DNA of 5,269 nt. Origin: an uncultured Acidimicrobiaceae bacterium (GTDB lineage Bacteria > Actinomycetota > Acidimicrobiia > Acidimicrobiales > UBA8592). The notes beneath the pieces were generated by a model. It was not told the DNA's origin and made no database searches. It saw nothing but the letters and a program-made list of their open reading frames with translations. The stretch covers positions 1-5,269 of the forward strand of contig CAJWET010000116.1 in the NCBI GenBank assembly GCA_913031515.1, written 5' to 3'. Shown one piece after another: positions 1 through 5,269 of this stretch. Both the position numbers and the translations under genes were made by a program. Every line of letters starts with the position of its first letter. Positions within the stretch are counted from its first letter, which is position 1.

Positions 1-1
1 C

Positions 2-421
2 TCAGCGAAGATTCAGCTCTTCATCGAATGGGAAAGTCATAAGCGGCCTGTCACTCCAAAGTCGTTCCAGTTGATAGTAGGTCCGCTCCTTAGAATCAAA
101 GATATGCACTAGGAAGTCGCCATAGTCCATCAGCACCCATCTATATTCATCATTGCCCTCTACTCGTATCGGAACAGGCCCACCATTACTCTTAATCAAA
201 TCTTCAATTTCTTCAACTATCGCTTTCACTTGCCGGTTTGTTCGCCCACTGGTGATGAGAAAGATCTCCGTAAGCGCAAAAACATCCCCCACATCTACAA
301 AGACCGTATCTATTCCGGACTTTTCCTCAATGGCCTCCGCAGCAAGCATTAGCCATTCAGTAGATTTCAATTTAGGAAGGATTGTCGCTTGGAGTTCTTT
401 CAAACTAGTTCCCAGCCACAA
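2..421 (-). CDS. rsfS: Ribosomal silencing factor RsfS (Iojap/DUF143 family)
   Basis: RsfS binds ribosomal protein uL14 on the large subunit, blocks joining with the 30S subunit and so lowers translation in starvation (family knowledge). The 139-residue frame shows the family core: FVDVGDVFALTEIFLITSG at about 41-59, TNRQVKAIVEEIED at 61-74, and the C-terminal block RWVLMDYGDFLVHIF ... YYQLERLW at 94-122. It is full length, with the TGA stop at 4-2. The start is uncertain. The longest frame begins at TTG 421-419, overlapping the upstream gene by 17 bases, with no good Shine-Dalgarno. TTG 403-401, two bases past the upstream TAG, would suit reinitiation. ATG 349-347 would cut the first helix short compared with mycobacterial homologues. 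It is the last visible gene of the nadD operon, a common actinobacterial order. Product identity is secure; only the N-terminus is open. Confidence 0.93.
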   Translation of the reverse strand: MWLGTSLKELQATILPKLKSTEWLMLAAEAIEEKSGIDTVFVDVGDVFALTEIFLITSGRTNRQVKAIVEEIEDLIKSNGGPVPIRVEGNDEYRWVLMDYGDFLVHIFDSKERTYYQLERLWSDRPLMTFPFDEELNLR

Positions 422-1559
422 GGTCTTTACCGATGATGACTGTTATTTCAACAGCCGAGTCCGTAAGGGGTTCGTAATAGATAACGCCACCACCAAGAAT
501 TTCCTTGAAGGTTTCAACCGTCTCCGAGTTGTCAGCATCATGGTAGATTAACTCCGTTTCCCCAGTGAACTCAGAAGCGTTACCGATAATCAGAATTTGC
601 GCACCCTCTCTAACAAGACCCGCGGAGTAATCACCCGCTAAATCCAAACCTCCTACGGCATCCAACAAGCGTACGGTCGTTCGCGCTTCCGGGCTGCTAG
701 GCATAGGAAATGGAACCATCTCCAAAACAACGTCGCGAATAACACTCTCGTCGACGAAAGTAGCCTCAGGTGTCGAGCTTTGTGAGATCTGCACTATAAC
801 CATTTCACCTCGAGATAGCCCCCATACCATCCGTCCAAATCCAGCGTCTACCTCCCCTGGGACAGCAGATACGTTAACTTCCGCTGATAATTTTTCAATC
901 CATTCTTGCCAAAATCCTTCTTGGCGCAGAAGTCGTAAGGAGCCAGAACCAGCAGGATCAGCCCAACTTAGAAAGTTCCCCACATCCGATGATTCAACTG
1001 AAGTAGTTACCTCATATGGGCAGCATGTCGACTCGAAAGAAAAGAACTGTCCGGCAAGAATTTCTTCATGAAGTGGATCATCAAGCACAACTGACAATGG
1101 CGAAGCAGAAGCTGTATAAGCGTCCCAGTTCGAGGGTGTCATCAGATTTGTGGTGGTAAACCCTATTGACAGAAATTCCATGAGAGATTTTTCCACTTCC
1201 TTAACATTCCCTGATTCGAATATCGAGGTAATTGTTTCCCCCTGCTTTATGTCTGTTTTGGGGTTGAGGAGTAGCAAGGACCCCCCTAGATCATTCGGGC
1301 CGAGGCTGATAATTGCAACCAGTGAAAGATTCCCGCTTTCATCAACTCCAAGAGTTAGATGCGCTGGGGTCGCAATGACGTAACTTTCATATCCCGGTTG
1401 AGTAGGGTCCACGACAATCTCGCTAAAATCCCCATCCGTTGAATTCAAAATCGCATTGGTTGCGTCCCAAATGAACAAAGGAATAGCAACCAAAAAAACG
1501 ATGGTAAGCAAGGGAAGTACCCACATCCACCAAGGTCGCCCAACAAATAATTTCTTCAA
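405..1559 (-). CDS. Membrane-anchored protein with degenerate LCP-like region and LytR_C domain
   Basis: This is probably an extracytoplasmic cell-envelope protein of the LytR-CpsA-Psr (LCP) type; LCP enzymes attach glycopolymers to peptidoglycan. Using TTG 1559-1557 the protein is 384 residues. It has a basic N-terminus (MKKLFVGRPWW), one membrane helix at about 11-31, a region at about 60-165 that resembles an LCP fold (LSLVAIISLGPNDLGGSLLLL), a long middle part with a CC pair at 179-180, and a C-terminal LytR_C domain at about 293-382 (VRLLDAVGG, ILIIGNASEF, GGGVIYYEP, ITVIIGKDL). The arginine-rich catalytic signature of LCP transferases (SIPRD and later arginines) is not visible, so it may be non-catalytic. 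The start was chosen because AGGTGA (1572-1567) lies seven bases upstream. The frame is open to TTG 1604, which would overlap nadD by 38 bases. It lies between nadD and rsfS. The LytR_C call is fairly sure; the LCP relation is inferred. Confidence 0.8.
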   Translation of the reverse strand: MKKLFVGRPWWMWVLPLLTIVFLVAIPLFIWDATNAILNSTDGDFSEIVVDPTQPGYESYVIATPAHLTLGVDESGNLSLVAIISLGPNDLGGSLLLLNPKTDIKQGETITSIFESGNVKEVEKSLMEFLSIGFTTTNLMTPSNWDAYTASASPLSVVLDDPLHEEILAGQFFSFESTCCPYEVTTSVESSDVGNFLSWADPAGSGSLRLLRQEGFWQEWIEKLSAEVNVSAVPGEVDAGFGRMVWGLSRGEMVIVQISQSSTPEATFVDESVIRDVVLEMVPFPMPSSPEARTTVRLLDAVGGLDLAGDYSAGLVREGAQILIIGNASEFTGETELIYHDADNSETVETFKEILGGGVIYYEPLTDSAVEITVIIGKDLVAGN

Positions 1560-1566
1560 TCCGAGA

Positions 1567-1572
1567 TCACCT
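1567..1572 (-). promoter_or_regulatory. Ribosome binding site inside the nadD stop region
   Basis: On the minus strand the end of nadD reads TAT AGG TGA, so AGGTGA is both the last sense codon plus stop and a good Shine-Dalgarno. It sits seven bases before TTG 1559-1557 and decides that start over TTG 1604. Ribosomes ending on nadD would sit on this site, so the two genes are probably translationally coupled (inference). Confidence 0.6.
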
Positions 1573-2160
1573 ATACAAGCCTTCTCGGTGAATATATTCC
1601 TCAACCTGTTCTGGGACCAAATGACCTATGGGTAATCCTAATTTTACAGCAGATCGTATTTCTTCTGAAGAAACATCTATTCGAGGACCATCAACAAACA
1701 CGAAATTAAAATTCTCTTCTGAATCGACTCGTTGAAACCCTGGCCGTCCAACCACAATAATATCGGCATATTCTTCTATCTCTTCTGATCTGCGCCATGT
1801 CGACAGTGTACTTGCAATATCCGCACCAATGATCAACTCGTATTGCGCCTCAGAGTCTTCAGCATGCAAACTCTCAAGTGTTTCTACGGTAACTGAATCC
1901 CCCCCTCGGTCTATTTCGATACTTGAAACAGAAAAGTTGTCGTAACCTTTTACCGCCAATTTAACCATTTCGAAACGATCGTTAGAGTGCAACACCGCAC
2001 GATCAACTGCCTTCTGCCATTGAATATGTGAGACGACAAAAAGTACCTCATCCAAGTCGCGATTCGAAGCAATGAAATCGGCTATAGCAAGATGCCCTAG
2101 ATGGGGTGGGTCGAAACTTCCTCCCAAAATACCAAGCTTTCGTATTCTATCCACAAACAT
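1567..2160 (-). CDS. nadD: Nicotinate-nucleotide adenylyltransferase
   Basis: NadD transfers AMP from ATP to nicotinate mononucleotide, giving nicotinate adenine dinucleotide and pyrophosphate, the adenylylation step of cytoplasmic NAD synthesis. The 197-residue protein is the usual length and shows the family signatures in order: the nucleotide-binding GGSFDPPHLGH at 13-23 with its two histidines, a WQK motif at 48-50 where actinobacterial enzymes carry a similar PWQK, DRFEMVKLA at 61-69, EIDRGGDSVTVETL at 82-95, ELIIGAD ... TWRR at 108-124, and the C-terminal SSEEIR ... LVPEQVEEYI at 164-190, equivalent to the ISSTxIR motif. The start is ATG 2160-2158. No clear Shine-Dalgarno precedes it (the upstream bases are CTTTTTGTAGTAT), so leaderless or weak initiation is possible. 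It is the first gene of the operon with the LytR_C protein and rsfS. A promoter candidate lies about 100 bases upstream. Confidence 0.96.
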   Translation of the reverse strand: MFVDRIRKLGILGGSFDPPHLGHLAIADFIASNRDLDEVLFVVSHIQWQKAVDRAVLHSNDRFEMVKLAVKGYDNFSVSSIEIDRGGDSVTVETLESLHAEDSEAQYELIIGADIASTLSTWRRSEEIEEYADIIVVGRPGFQRVDSEENFNFVFVDGPRIDVSSEEIRSAVKLGLPIGHLVPEQVEEYIHREGLYR

Positions 2161-2241
2161 ATACTACAAAAAGAGATCACAAGTTCGATAGCACAAACGA
2201 CTCTTCATTAAAAAACCCCCATATTTAACGGATATTTGGCT

Positions 2242-2296
2242 AAATTTAAAAAAAATATTAAGAATGCTGGACATTTGATAGCAATTCCGTTAGGGT
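2242..2296 (+). promoter_or_regulatory. Candidate promoter with A/T-rich UP-like element for the sigma gene
   Basis: TGGACA (2268-2273), a 17-base spacer and TAGGGT (2291-2296) match the actinobacterial TTGACA/TAnnnT pattern, with five of six bases in the -35 box. Directly upstream, 2242-2265 is almost pure A/T and includes a run of eight A, placed where an UP element would bind the polymerase alpha C-terminal domains. The start would be near 2302-2304, leaving a leader of about 230 nt before the sigma-factor ATG. No equally good promoter was found closer to that gene. The element is inferred from pattern and spacing. Confidence 0.5.
2255..2284 (-). promoter_or_regulatory. Candidate promoter for the nadD operon
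   Basis: Read on the minus strand, TTGCTA (2284-2279) and TAATAT (2260-2255) are separated by 18 bases, a fair match to a housekeeping sigma promoter. Transcription would start near 2248 and leave a leader of roughly 90 nt before nadD. Its -35 box falls inside the spacer of the plus-strand promoter candidate at 2268-2296, so the two would compete for polymerase. This is pattern reading only. Confidence 0.35.
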
Positions 2297-2302
2297 TAAT
2301 GT

Positions 2303-2531
2303 GCTTTTAACTGGGTCGATCTCTCGGGGTCGACCTGTCTCGTGGCTTAAACCTCGGGATGTTTGTTGAATAGGCAAAACAACTCATAAAAAATTCACGA
2401 AGCACAGATCCCCCCGGTCCATGCGTTGTGGCACAGAGAATAAAGTGGCACCTCGTTTTTATACGATTGCTCTTTGTTTTAAATTTTCAACAGTCAGTCA
2501 AAAACCAACCCCCCACCGAATGTGAGAAAAA
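2303..2531 (+). promoter_or_regulatory. Long structured 5' leader (or small RNA region) ahead of the sigma gene
   Basis: If the promoter at 2268-2296 is used, this stretch is transcribed. Visible structure: a hairpin with GGGTCGA (2313-2319) pairing TCGACCT (2330-2336), loop of 10; a second with CTCGTGG (2339-2345) against CCTCGGG (2352-2358), one T-T mismatch and one wobble, loop CTTAAA; and CACAGATC (2403-2410) pairing GGTC (2416-2419) and TGTG (2427-2430), closing a loop of five C. A second C6 tract lies at 2509-2514, just before the start codon. I do not recognise a known riboswitch, 6S, SRP or tmRNA. T5 at 2456-2460 has no convincing GC stem before it, so termination there is unsupported. 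It could be a regulatory leader, a separate RNA, or merely spacer. Confidence 0.3.
2428..2451 (+). repeat. Direct repeat GTGGCAC x2
   Basis: GTGGCAC occurs at 2428-2434 and again at 2445-2451, a 17-base period (10-base gap), in the non-coding leader. The arrangement could be a tandem protein-binding site or chance. A related GCACAGA pair lies at 2402-2408 and 2431-2437. Confidence 0.4.
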
Positions 2532-3368
2532 ATGAGTGATTCAGTAGGTCAGTATTTAAATGAAATAGGGCTTGTACCCTTGCTTACTGCTGCGGAAGAA
2601 CGCGAACTCTCCCAGCTGATTGAGAAAGGCGTCGAAGCTCGTGAACGCTTAGCCGCTGGAGAAAAAGGAATAGAACTCAAGCGCGCTGATCGAAAAGCAG
2701 CAGAAGCAAAAGACCGTTTCATACGGGCGAACCTTCGGCTCGTTGTAAGTGTTGCACGACGATATCCTTTGCCTGCAGGCATGGAACTCCTAGACCTTAT
2801 CCAAGAAGGCAATCTTGGCCTAGAACACGCCGTTGACAAATTCGACTGGCGCAAAGGTTTCAAATTCTCGACCTATGCAACATTCTGGATTCGTCAGGCT
2901 ATTGGTCGAGCCTTGGACCAAAAGGCCAGTTTAGTCCGTCTACCTGGCGACCGTTCAGCGAGCTTACGGGCTGCCCTTCGCCAAGTATCAGGAGATGGTG
3001 ACGAACTTGATGAAGAGCACGCTCGACTTCACCGACTCACCACACCTACTTCCCTTGATCGGACCATCGGCGACGACGATAGTAACGAATTGGTTGACTT
3101 ACTCCCCGATTCAAACCCTGGTCCTGAACAGTCAGTAATGGAGCAAGCCCGTGAAGTAATGGTCTACGATCTCCTAAACGTACTCGATGACAGAGCTCGC
3201 TACGCTGTTGAGCAACGTTTCGGCCTTCAAGATGGCCGCAAACGAAGCTACCGTGAAGTAGGTGAAGAGCTCGGAGTAACTGCAGAAGCTGCTCGGCGAC
3301 TTGTTAAACGTGCGGTAAACATGGTTCGAGAAAATGCACCCAATCAGGTAGATATTGACGCTGCTTAA
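2532..3368 (+). CDS. RNA polymerase sigma factor, sigma-70 family (RpoD-like, shortened region 3)
   Basis: A cytoplasmic sigma factor that directs core RNA polymerase to promoters. The 278 residues show region 1.2 (SVGQYLNEIGLVPLLT, 4-19), region 2.1-2.2 (FIRANLRLVVSVARRY, 63-78; DLIQEGNLGL, 88-97, the core-binding helix), region 2.3-2.4 (FKFSTYATFWIRQAIG, 110-125), a region 3.2 finger (TSLDRTIGDDDSNELVDLL, 173-191) and region 4 (LDDRARYAVEQRFGL, 218-232; REVGEELGVTAEAARR, 241-256). There is no region 1.1, and region 3.1 is about half the normal size. Several promoter-contact positions differ from housekeeping sigma: the extended -10 His/Glu pair of region 3.0 is absent and the recognition-helix RERIRQ is AEAARR. 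It is therefore probably an alternative group 2 or 3 factor rather than the primary sigma. The start is ATG 2532 with a weak GTGAG upstream (2522-2526). It is transcribed away from nadD after a long leader; its regulon is unknown. Confidence 0.92.
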   Translation: MSDSVGQYLNEIGLVPLLTAAEERELSQLIEKGVEARERLAAGEKGIELKRADRKAAEAKDRFIRANLRLVVSVARRYPLPAGMELLDLIQEGNLGLEHAVDKFDWRKGFKFSTYATFWIRQAIGRALDQKASLVRLPGDRSASLRAALRQVSGDGDELDEEHARLHRLTTPTSLDRTIGDDDSNELVDLLPDSNPGPEQSVMEQAREVMVYDLLNVLDDRARYAVEQRFGLQDGRKRSYREVGEELGVTAEAARRLVKRAVNMVRENAPNQVDIDAA

Positions 3369-3380
3369 TCGAAAACAGGT

Positions 3381-3409
3381 TTGCTCTAACCTCCTTTGGA
3401 AAATAGCTT
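3381..3409 (+). promoter_or_regulatory. Candidate promoter for the DAHP synthase gene
   Basis: TTGCTC (3381-3386), 17 bases and TAGCTT (3404-3409) fit the actinobacterial promoter pattern. Transcription would begin near 3416, about 27 bases before the GTG start. A small inverted repeat, AGGTT (3377-3381) and AACCT (3388-3392), straddles the -35 box and could be an operator, though five base pairs is little evidence. The gene may also be read through from the sigma-factor gene, since no terminator is visible between them. Confidence 0.4.
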
Positions 3410-3428
3410 GCCTTCTCCCCAGGAAGAC

Positions 3429-3434
3429 GAGAGG
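3429..3434 (+). promoter_or_regulatory. Ribosome binding site fixing the GTG start of DAHP synthase
   Basis: GAGAGG ends eight bases before GTG 3443-3445 and supports that codon as the start. No in-frame ATG is visible before the conserved WSPSSWR residues that begin right after it. Confidence 0.6.
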
Positions 3435-3442
3435 ATATTAGT

Positions 3443-4789
3443 GTGCTAAATCAATGGTCCCCAAGCTCATGGCGCCAATGCCCTGCCGAACAGCAACCGG
3501 ATTGGCCTGATGAGGAACAAGTCAACTCTGTGCTTGATGAAATTTCCGGATTTCCTCCTTTGGTATTTGCTGGAGAGGCAAGGACCCTCAAAGAACAACT
3601 AGCCAATGTCTGCAATGGAGAAGCCCTTCTGCTTCAAGCAGGCGATTGCGCAGAATCATTCGATTCCCTATCCGCCGACGCCATAAGGGACAACCTAAAA
3701 GTTATCTTGCAAATGGCAGTGGCATTAACCTATTCCACCGGCCTACCTGTTGTGAAAGTCGGTCGAATCGCTGGACAATTTGCAAAACCAAGGTCAAGCC
3801 CTACAGAGACGCAAGATGATCTAGAGCTCCCCTCTTTCCGAGGCCATATTGTGAACGACCCAAATTTCGATGCTGGATCGCGCGAAGCCAATCCGCGACG
3901 ACTACTTCAGGCCTACCATCAAAGCTCTTCGACACTGAACCTCCTACGCGCATTTACTAGGGGCGGATTTGCTAACCTTGCCCAAGTTCACTCATGGAAT
4001 CAAGAATTTGTTGCGAATAGTCCAGCCGGAGAGCATTACCGGGTGATAGCAGACGGGATAACCGATGCGTTGGCTTTCATGAAAGCGTGTGGAGTGACTT
4101 CTCTTAATAATTCCGCTTTAAACGAAGTTGATTTTTATACCAGTCACGAAGCTTTGCTTCTTGGGTATGAAGAAGCGCTCACTAGAACCGATTCAACGAC
4201 TGGGGATTGGTATGATTGCTCTGCCCACATGCTTTGGATTGGGGAAAGAACTCGCCAAATAGACGGCGCTCATATCGAATTTCTCCGCGGAGTCCAAAAT
4301 CCTCTTGGCTGCAAAATTGGCCCAACAGTAACACCAGAGGAAGTTTTAAGAATCTGTGAGATTCTGAATCCTGATTCCGTTCCGGGACGCCTAACTCTCA
4401 TCTCACGTTTCGGAGCAGACAATATCGAATCTTGCCTACCTCCCATTGTTGAAGCTGTTACTAATGCTAGCCATCCAGTTGTTTGGGCTTGCGATCCAAT
4501 GCATGGGAATACTTTCACGAGTTCAAACGGTCACAAAACGAGAGATCTTGATGATATTCTTTCAGAATTAAGCCGTTTTTTCTCTATTCATCAGTCATTG
4601 GGGACCTGGGCAGGTGGCATCCATGTTGAGTTAACAGGAGGCAACGTCACTGAATGTTTAGGTGGCGCAGACAAGTTATCAGACGACGACTTGCACCTCC
4701 GATATGAGACCATGTGTGACCCGCGATTAAATGCATCCCAAAGCTTGGAGCTAGCTTTCTTGGTGGCAGAACAGTTGCGACAAGGCTAG
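3443..4789 (+). CDS. aroG: 3-deoxy-7-phosphoheptulonate synthase, class II (plant type)
   Basis: Condenses phosphoenolpyruvate with erythrose 4-phosphate to give DAHP, the committed step of the shikimate pathway to Trp, Tyr, Phe and other aromatics; cytoplasmic and metal dependent. The 448 residues closely follow the Mycobacterium tuberculosis class II enzyme from memory. Metal ligands known for the family are at C69 (LLQAGDCAESF), H354 (CDPMHGNT), E396 (GGIHVELTG) and D426 (CDPRLN). Substrate-binding blocks are PVVKVGRIAGQFAKPRS at 102-118, WIGERTRQIDGAH at 265-277, KIGP at 291-294 and LTLISRFG at 317-324. The N-terminus is about 15 residues shorter than the mycobacterial protein, starting near WSPSSWR as in plant-type homologues, so the feedback-inhibitor site there may differ. 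The start is GTG with GAGAGG eight bases upstream. It has its own promoter candidate and is not in a visible aromatic operon. The symbol varies between organisms (aroG, aroF, aroH). Confidence 0.96.
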   Translation: MLNQWSPSSWRQCPAEQQPDWPDEEQVNSVLDEISGFPPLVFAGEARTLKEQLANVCNGEALLLQAGDCAESFDSLSADAIRDNLKVILQMAVALTYSTGLPVVKVGRIAGQFAKPRSSPTETQDDLELPSFRGHIVNDPNFDAGSREANPRRLLQAYHQSSSTLNLLRAFTRGGFANLAQVHSWNQEFVANSPAGEHYRVIADGITDALAFMKACGVTSLNNSALNEVDFYTSHEALLLGYEEALTRTDSTTGDWYDCSAHMLWIGERTRQIDGAHIEFLRGVQNPLGCKIGPTVTPEEVLRICEILNPDSVPGRLTLISRFGADNIESCLPPIVEAVTNASHPVVWACDPMHGNTFTSSNGHKTRDLDDILSELSRFFSIHQSLGTWAGGIHVELTGGNVTECLGGADKLSDDDLHLRYETMCDPRLNASQSLELAFLVAEQLRQG

Positions 4790-4792
4790 TCT

Positions 4793-5269
4793 TCAAACCA
4801 ATTTCTCGACAAAGGCTTCTAATTGGCGAAGATTCCGAACCTCAAAGGTTCCTTCACAATAGTCGCTGTACTCACTCACAATTGAATCACCCGTATCCCA
4901 GTAACTTCTGGGCTCGGGATTTAGCCAGAAGACTTTGCGAGCTTTAGATTCAAGTTCTTTTACCACCCATGACTGAGATGCGTGATAATTGTTTCTTGCA
5001 TCTCCGAGAATCATGACGGTCGTTTTGGGACCTACATCTTTCCCGTACTTTTCGTTGAATACCTCAAACGCATGGCCATAGTCCGAATGTCCATCCACCC
5101 ATATAACATCAGCTTCAGTGTTTACACGATGAATCGCTGCTGTAATATCATCAACTCCCTCAAAATATTTCGTTACCTCATCGATCCCGTCTATGAACAC
5201 AAATGAGCGTACTTTTGAGAACTGGCTGTTTAGCGCATACACGAGATGCAAGGTGAAGCGCGCAAAAGC
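4793..5269 (-). CDS. CoxE-like von Willebrand factor A domain protein, C-terminal part (5' end outside window)
   Basis: The frame stays open through 5269, reading AFARFTLHLVYALNSQF, so the TTG at 5251 is an internal leucine rather than a start; 158 residues are visible. The pattern matches the C-terminal half of VWA_CoxE proteins: the helix after the MIDAS Asp-x-Ser-x-Ser site (ARFTLHLVYAL), SFVFIDGIDEVT, a GHSDYGHAFEVF segment where the family usually has GGTxIG, VMILGDARNNY, VFWLNPEPRSYW and the closing EVRNLRQLEAFVEKL. The DxSxS itself is off the window. Family members often work with a MoxR-type AAA+ ATPase in assembling metal-containing enzymes; no such partner is visible here, so the role is open. 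The GHS in place of GGT keeps a hydroxyl residue for metal binding (inference). It ends convergently, three bases from the DAHP synthase stop. Confidence 0.85.
   Translation of the reverse strand, partial: AFARFTLHLVYALNSQFSKVRSFVFIDGIDEVTKYFEGVDDITAAIHRVNTEADVIWVDGHSDYGHAFEVFNEKYGKDVGPKTTVMILGDARNNYHASQSWVVKELESKARKVFWLNPEPRSYWDTGDSIVSEYSDYCEGTFEVRNLRQLEAFVEKLV

Noticed and set aside
153..551. A 132-codon open frame on the plus strand across the rsfS/LytR_C junction.
   Set aside because: Both opposite-strand genes are family-supported; this frame shows no motif and has a Ser/Thr-rich shadow composition.
2211..2260. The poly-A and C5 stretch (T8 or G5T6 on the minus strand) as a terminator.
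   Set aside because: No GC-rich stem precedes the T runs on either strand, and the position upstream of both divergent genes suits promoter elements better.
2429..2460. TGGCAC motifs resembling the -24 element of a sigma-54 promoter.
   Set aside because: Neither copy is followed at the right distance by a TTGCA/T -12 element.
2549..2863. A 104-codon open frame on the minus strand inside the sigma gene.
   Set aside because: It is antisense to a clearly conserved sigma-factor gene, has low-complexity Ser/Arg composition and no recognisable domain.
3377..3392. AGGTT...AACCT hairpin after the sigma gene as a terminator.
   Set aside because: It has only five base pairs and is followed by CCTTTGGAAAA rather than a T tract; it overlaps a promoter candidate instead.
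4798..4826. Inverted repeat CCAATT (4798-4803) and AATTGG (4821-4826) near the convergent stops, as a possible terminator.
   Set aside because: The stem is only six A/T-rich pairs with a 17-base loop, lies in coding sequence and has no adjoining T run.
4982..5206. A 74-codon open frame on the plus strand opposite the CoxE-like gene.
   Set aside because: It is a shadow of a conserved coding frame and has no recognisable domain.

Overview
The window reads as ordinary chromosomal DNA from an actinobacterium of moderate G+C content (by eye a little below 50%). The likeliest group is the class Acidimicrobiia or a related marine or freshwater lineage. This rests on three things: a nadD – LytR_C-domain envelope protein – rsfS cluster, a plant-type (class II) DAHP synthase very like the mycobacterial enzyme, and candidate promoters of the actinobacterial TTGnnn/TAnnnT type. 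The taxonomic placement is an inference. No rRNA, tRNA, CRISPR array, insertion sequence or phage gene was seen.

Left part (1–2160, minus strand): a tight three-gene operon, read right to left. nadD (NAD synthesis) is followed by a membrane-anchored protein with a degenerate LCP-like region and a LytR_C tail, and then by rsfS (ribosome silencing factor). The genes overlap or nearly abut. The middle gene appears to start at a TTG whose Shine-Dalgarno sequence covers the nadD stop codon, and rsfS also lacks a well-placed ATG.

Middle (2161–2531): a 371-base non-coding gap between the divergent nadD and sigma-factor genes. It holds two overlapping, oppositely directed promoter candidates. The plus-strand candidate (TGGACA-N17-TAGGGT behind an A/T tract) would give a leader of about 230 nt. 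That leader has several small hairpins, two C6 tracts, a GTGGCAC direct repeat and a possible 22-codon leaderless reading frame.

Right part (2532–5269): a compact sigma-70 family factor with unusual promoter-contact residues; then, after a 74-base gap with its own promoter candidate, a complete class II DAHP synthase (first step of the shikimate pathway). Converging on it from the right, three bases away, is the C-terminal part of a CoxE-type von Willebrand A protein that runs off the window.

Most genes are housekeeping (NAD synthesis, ribosome control, aromatic amino acids, transcription). I do not see a clearly new multi-gene system. The parts most worth a second look are the divergent sigma factor with its long structured leader, and the catalytically stripped LCP-like protein in the nadD–rsfS operon.
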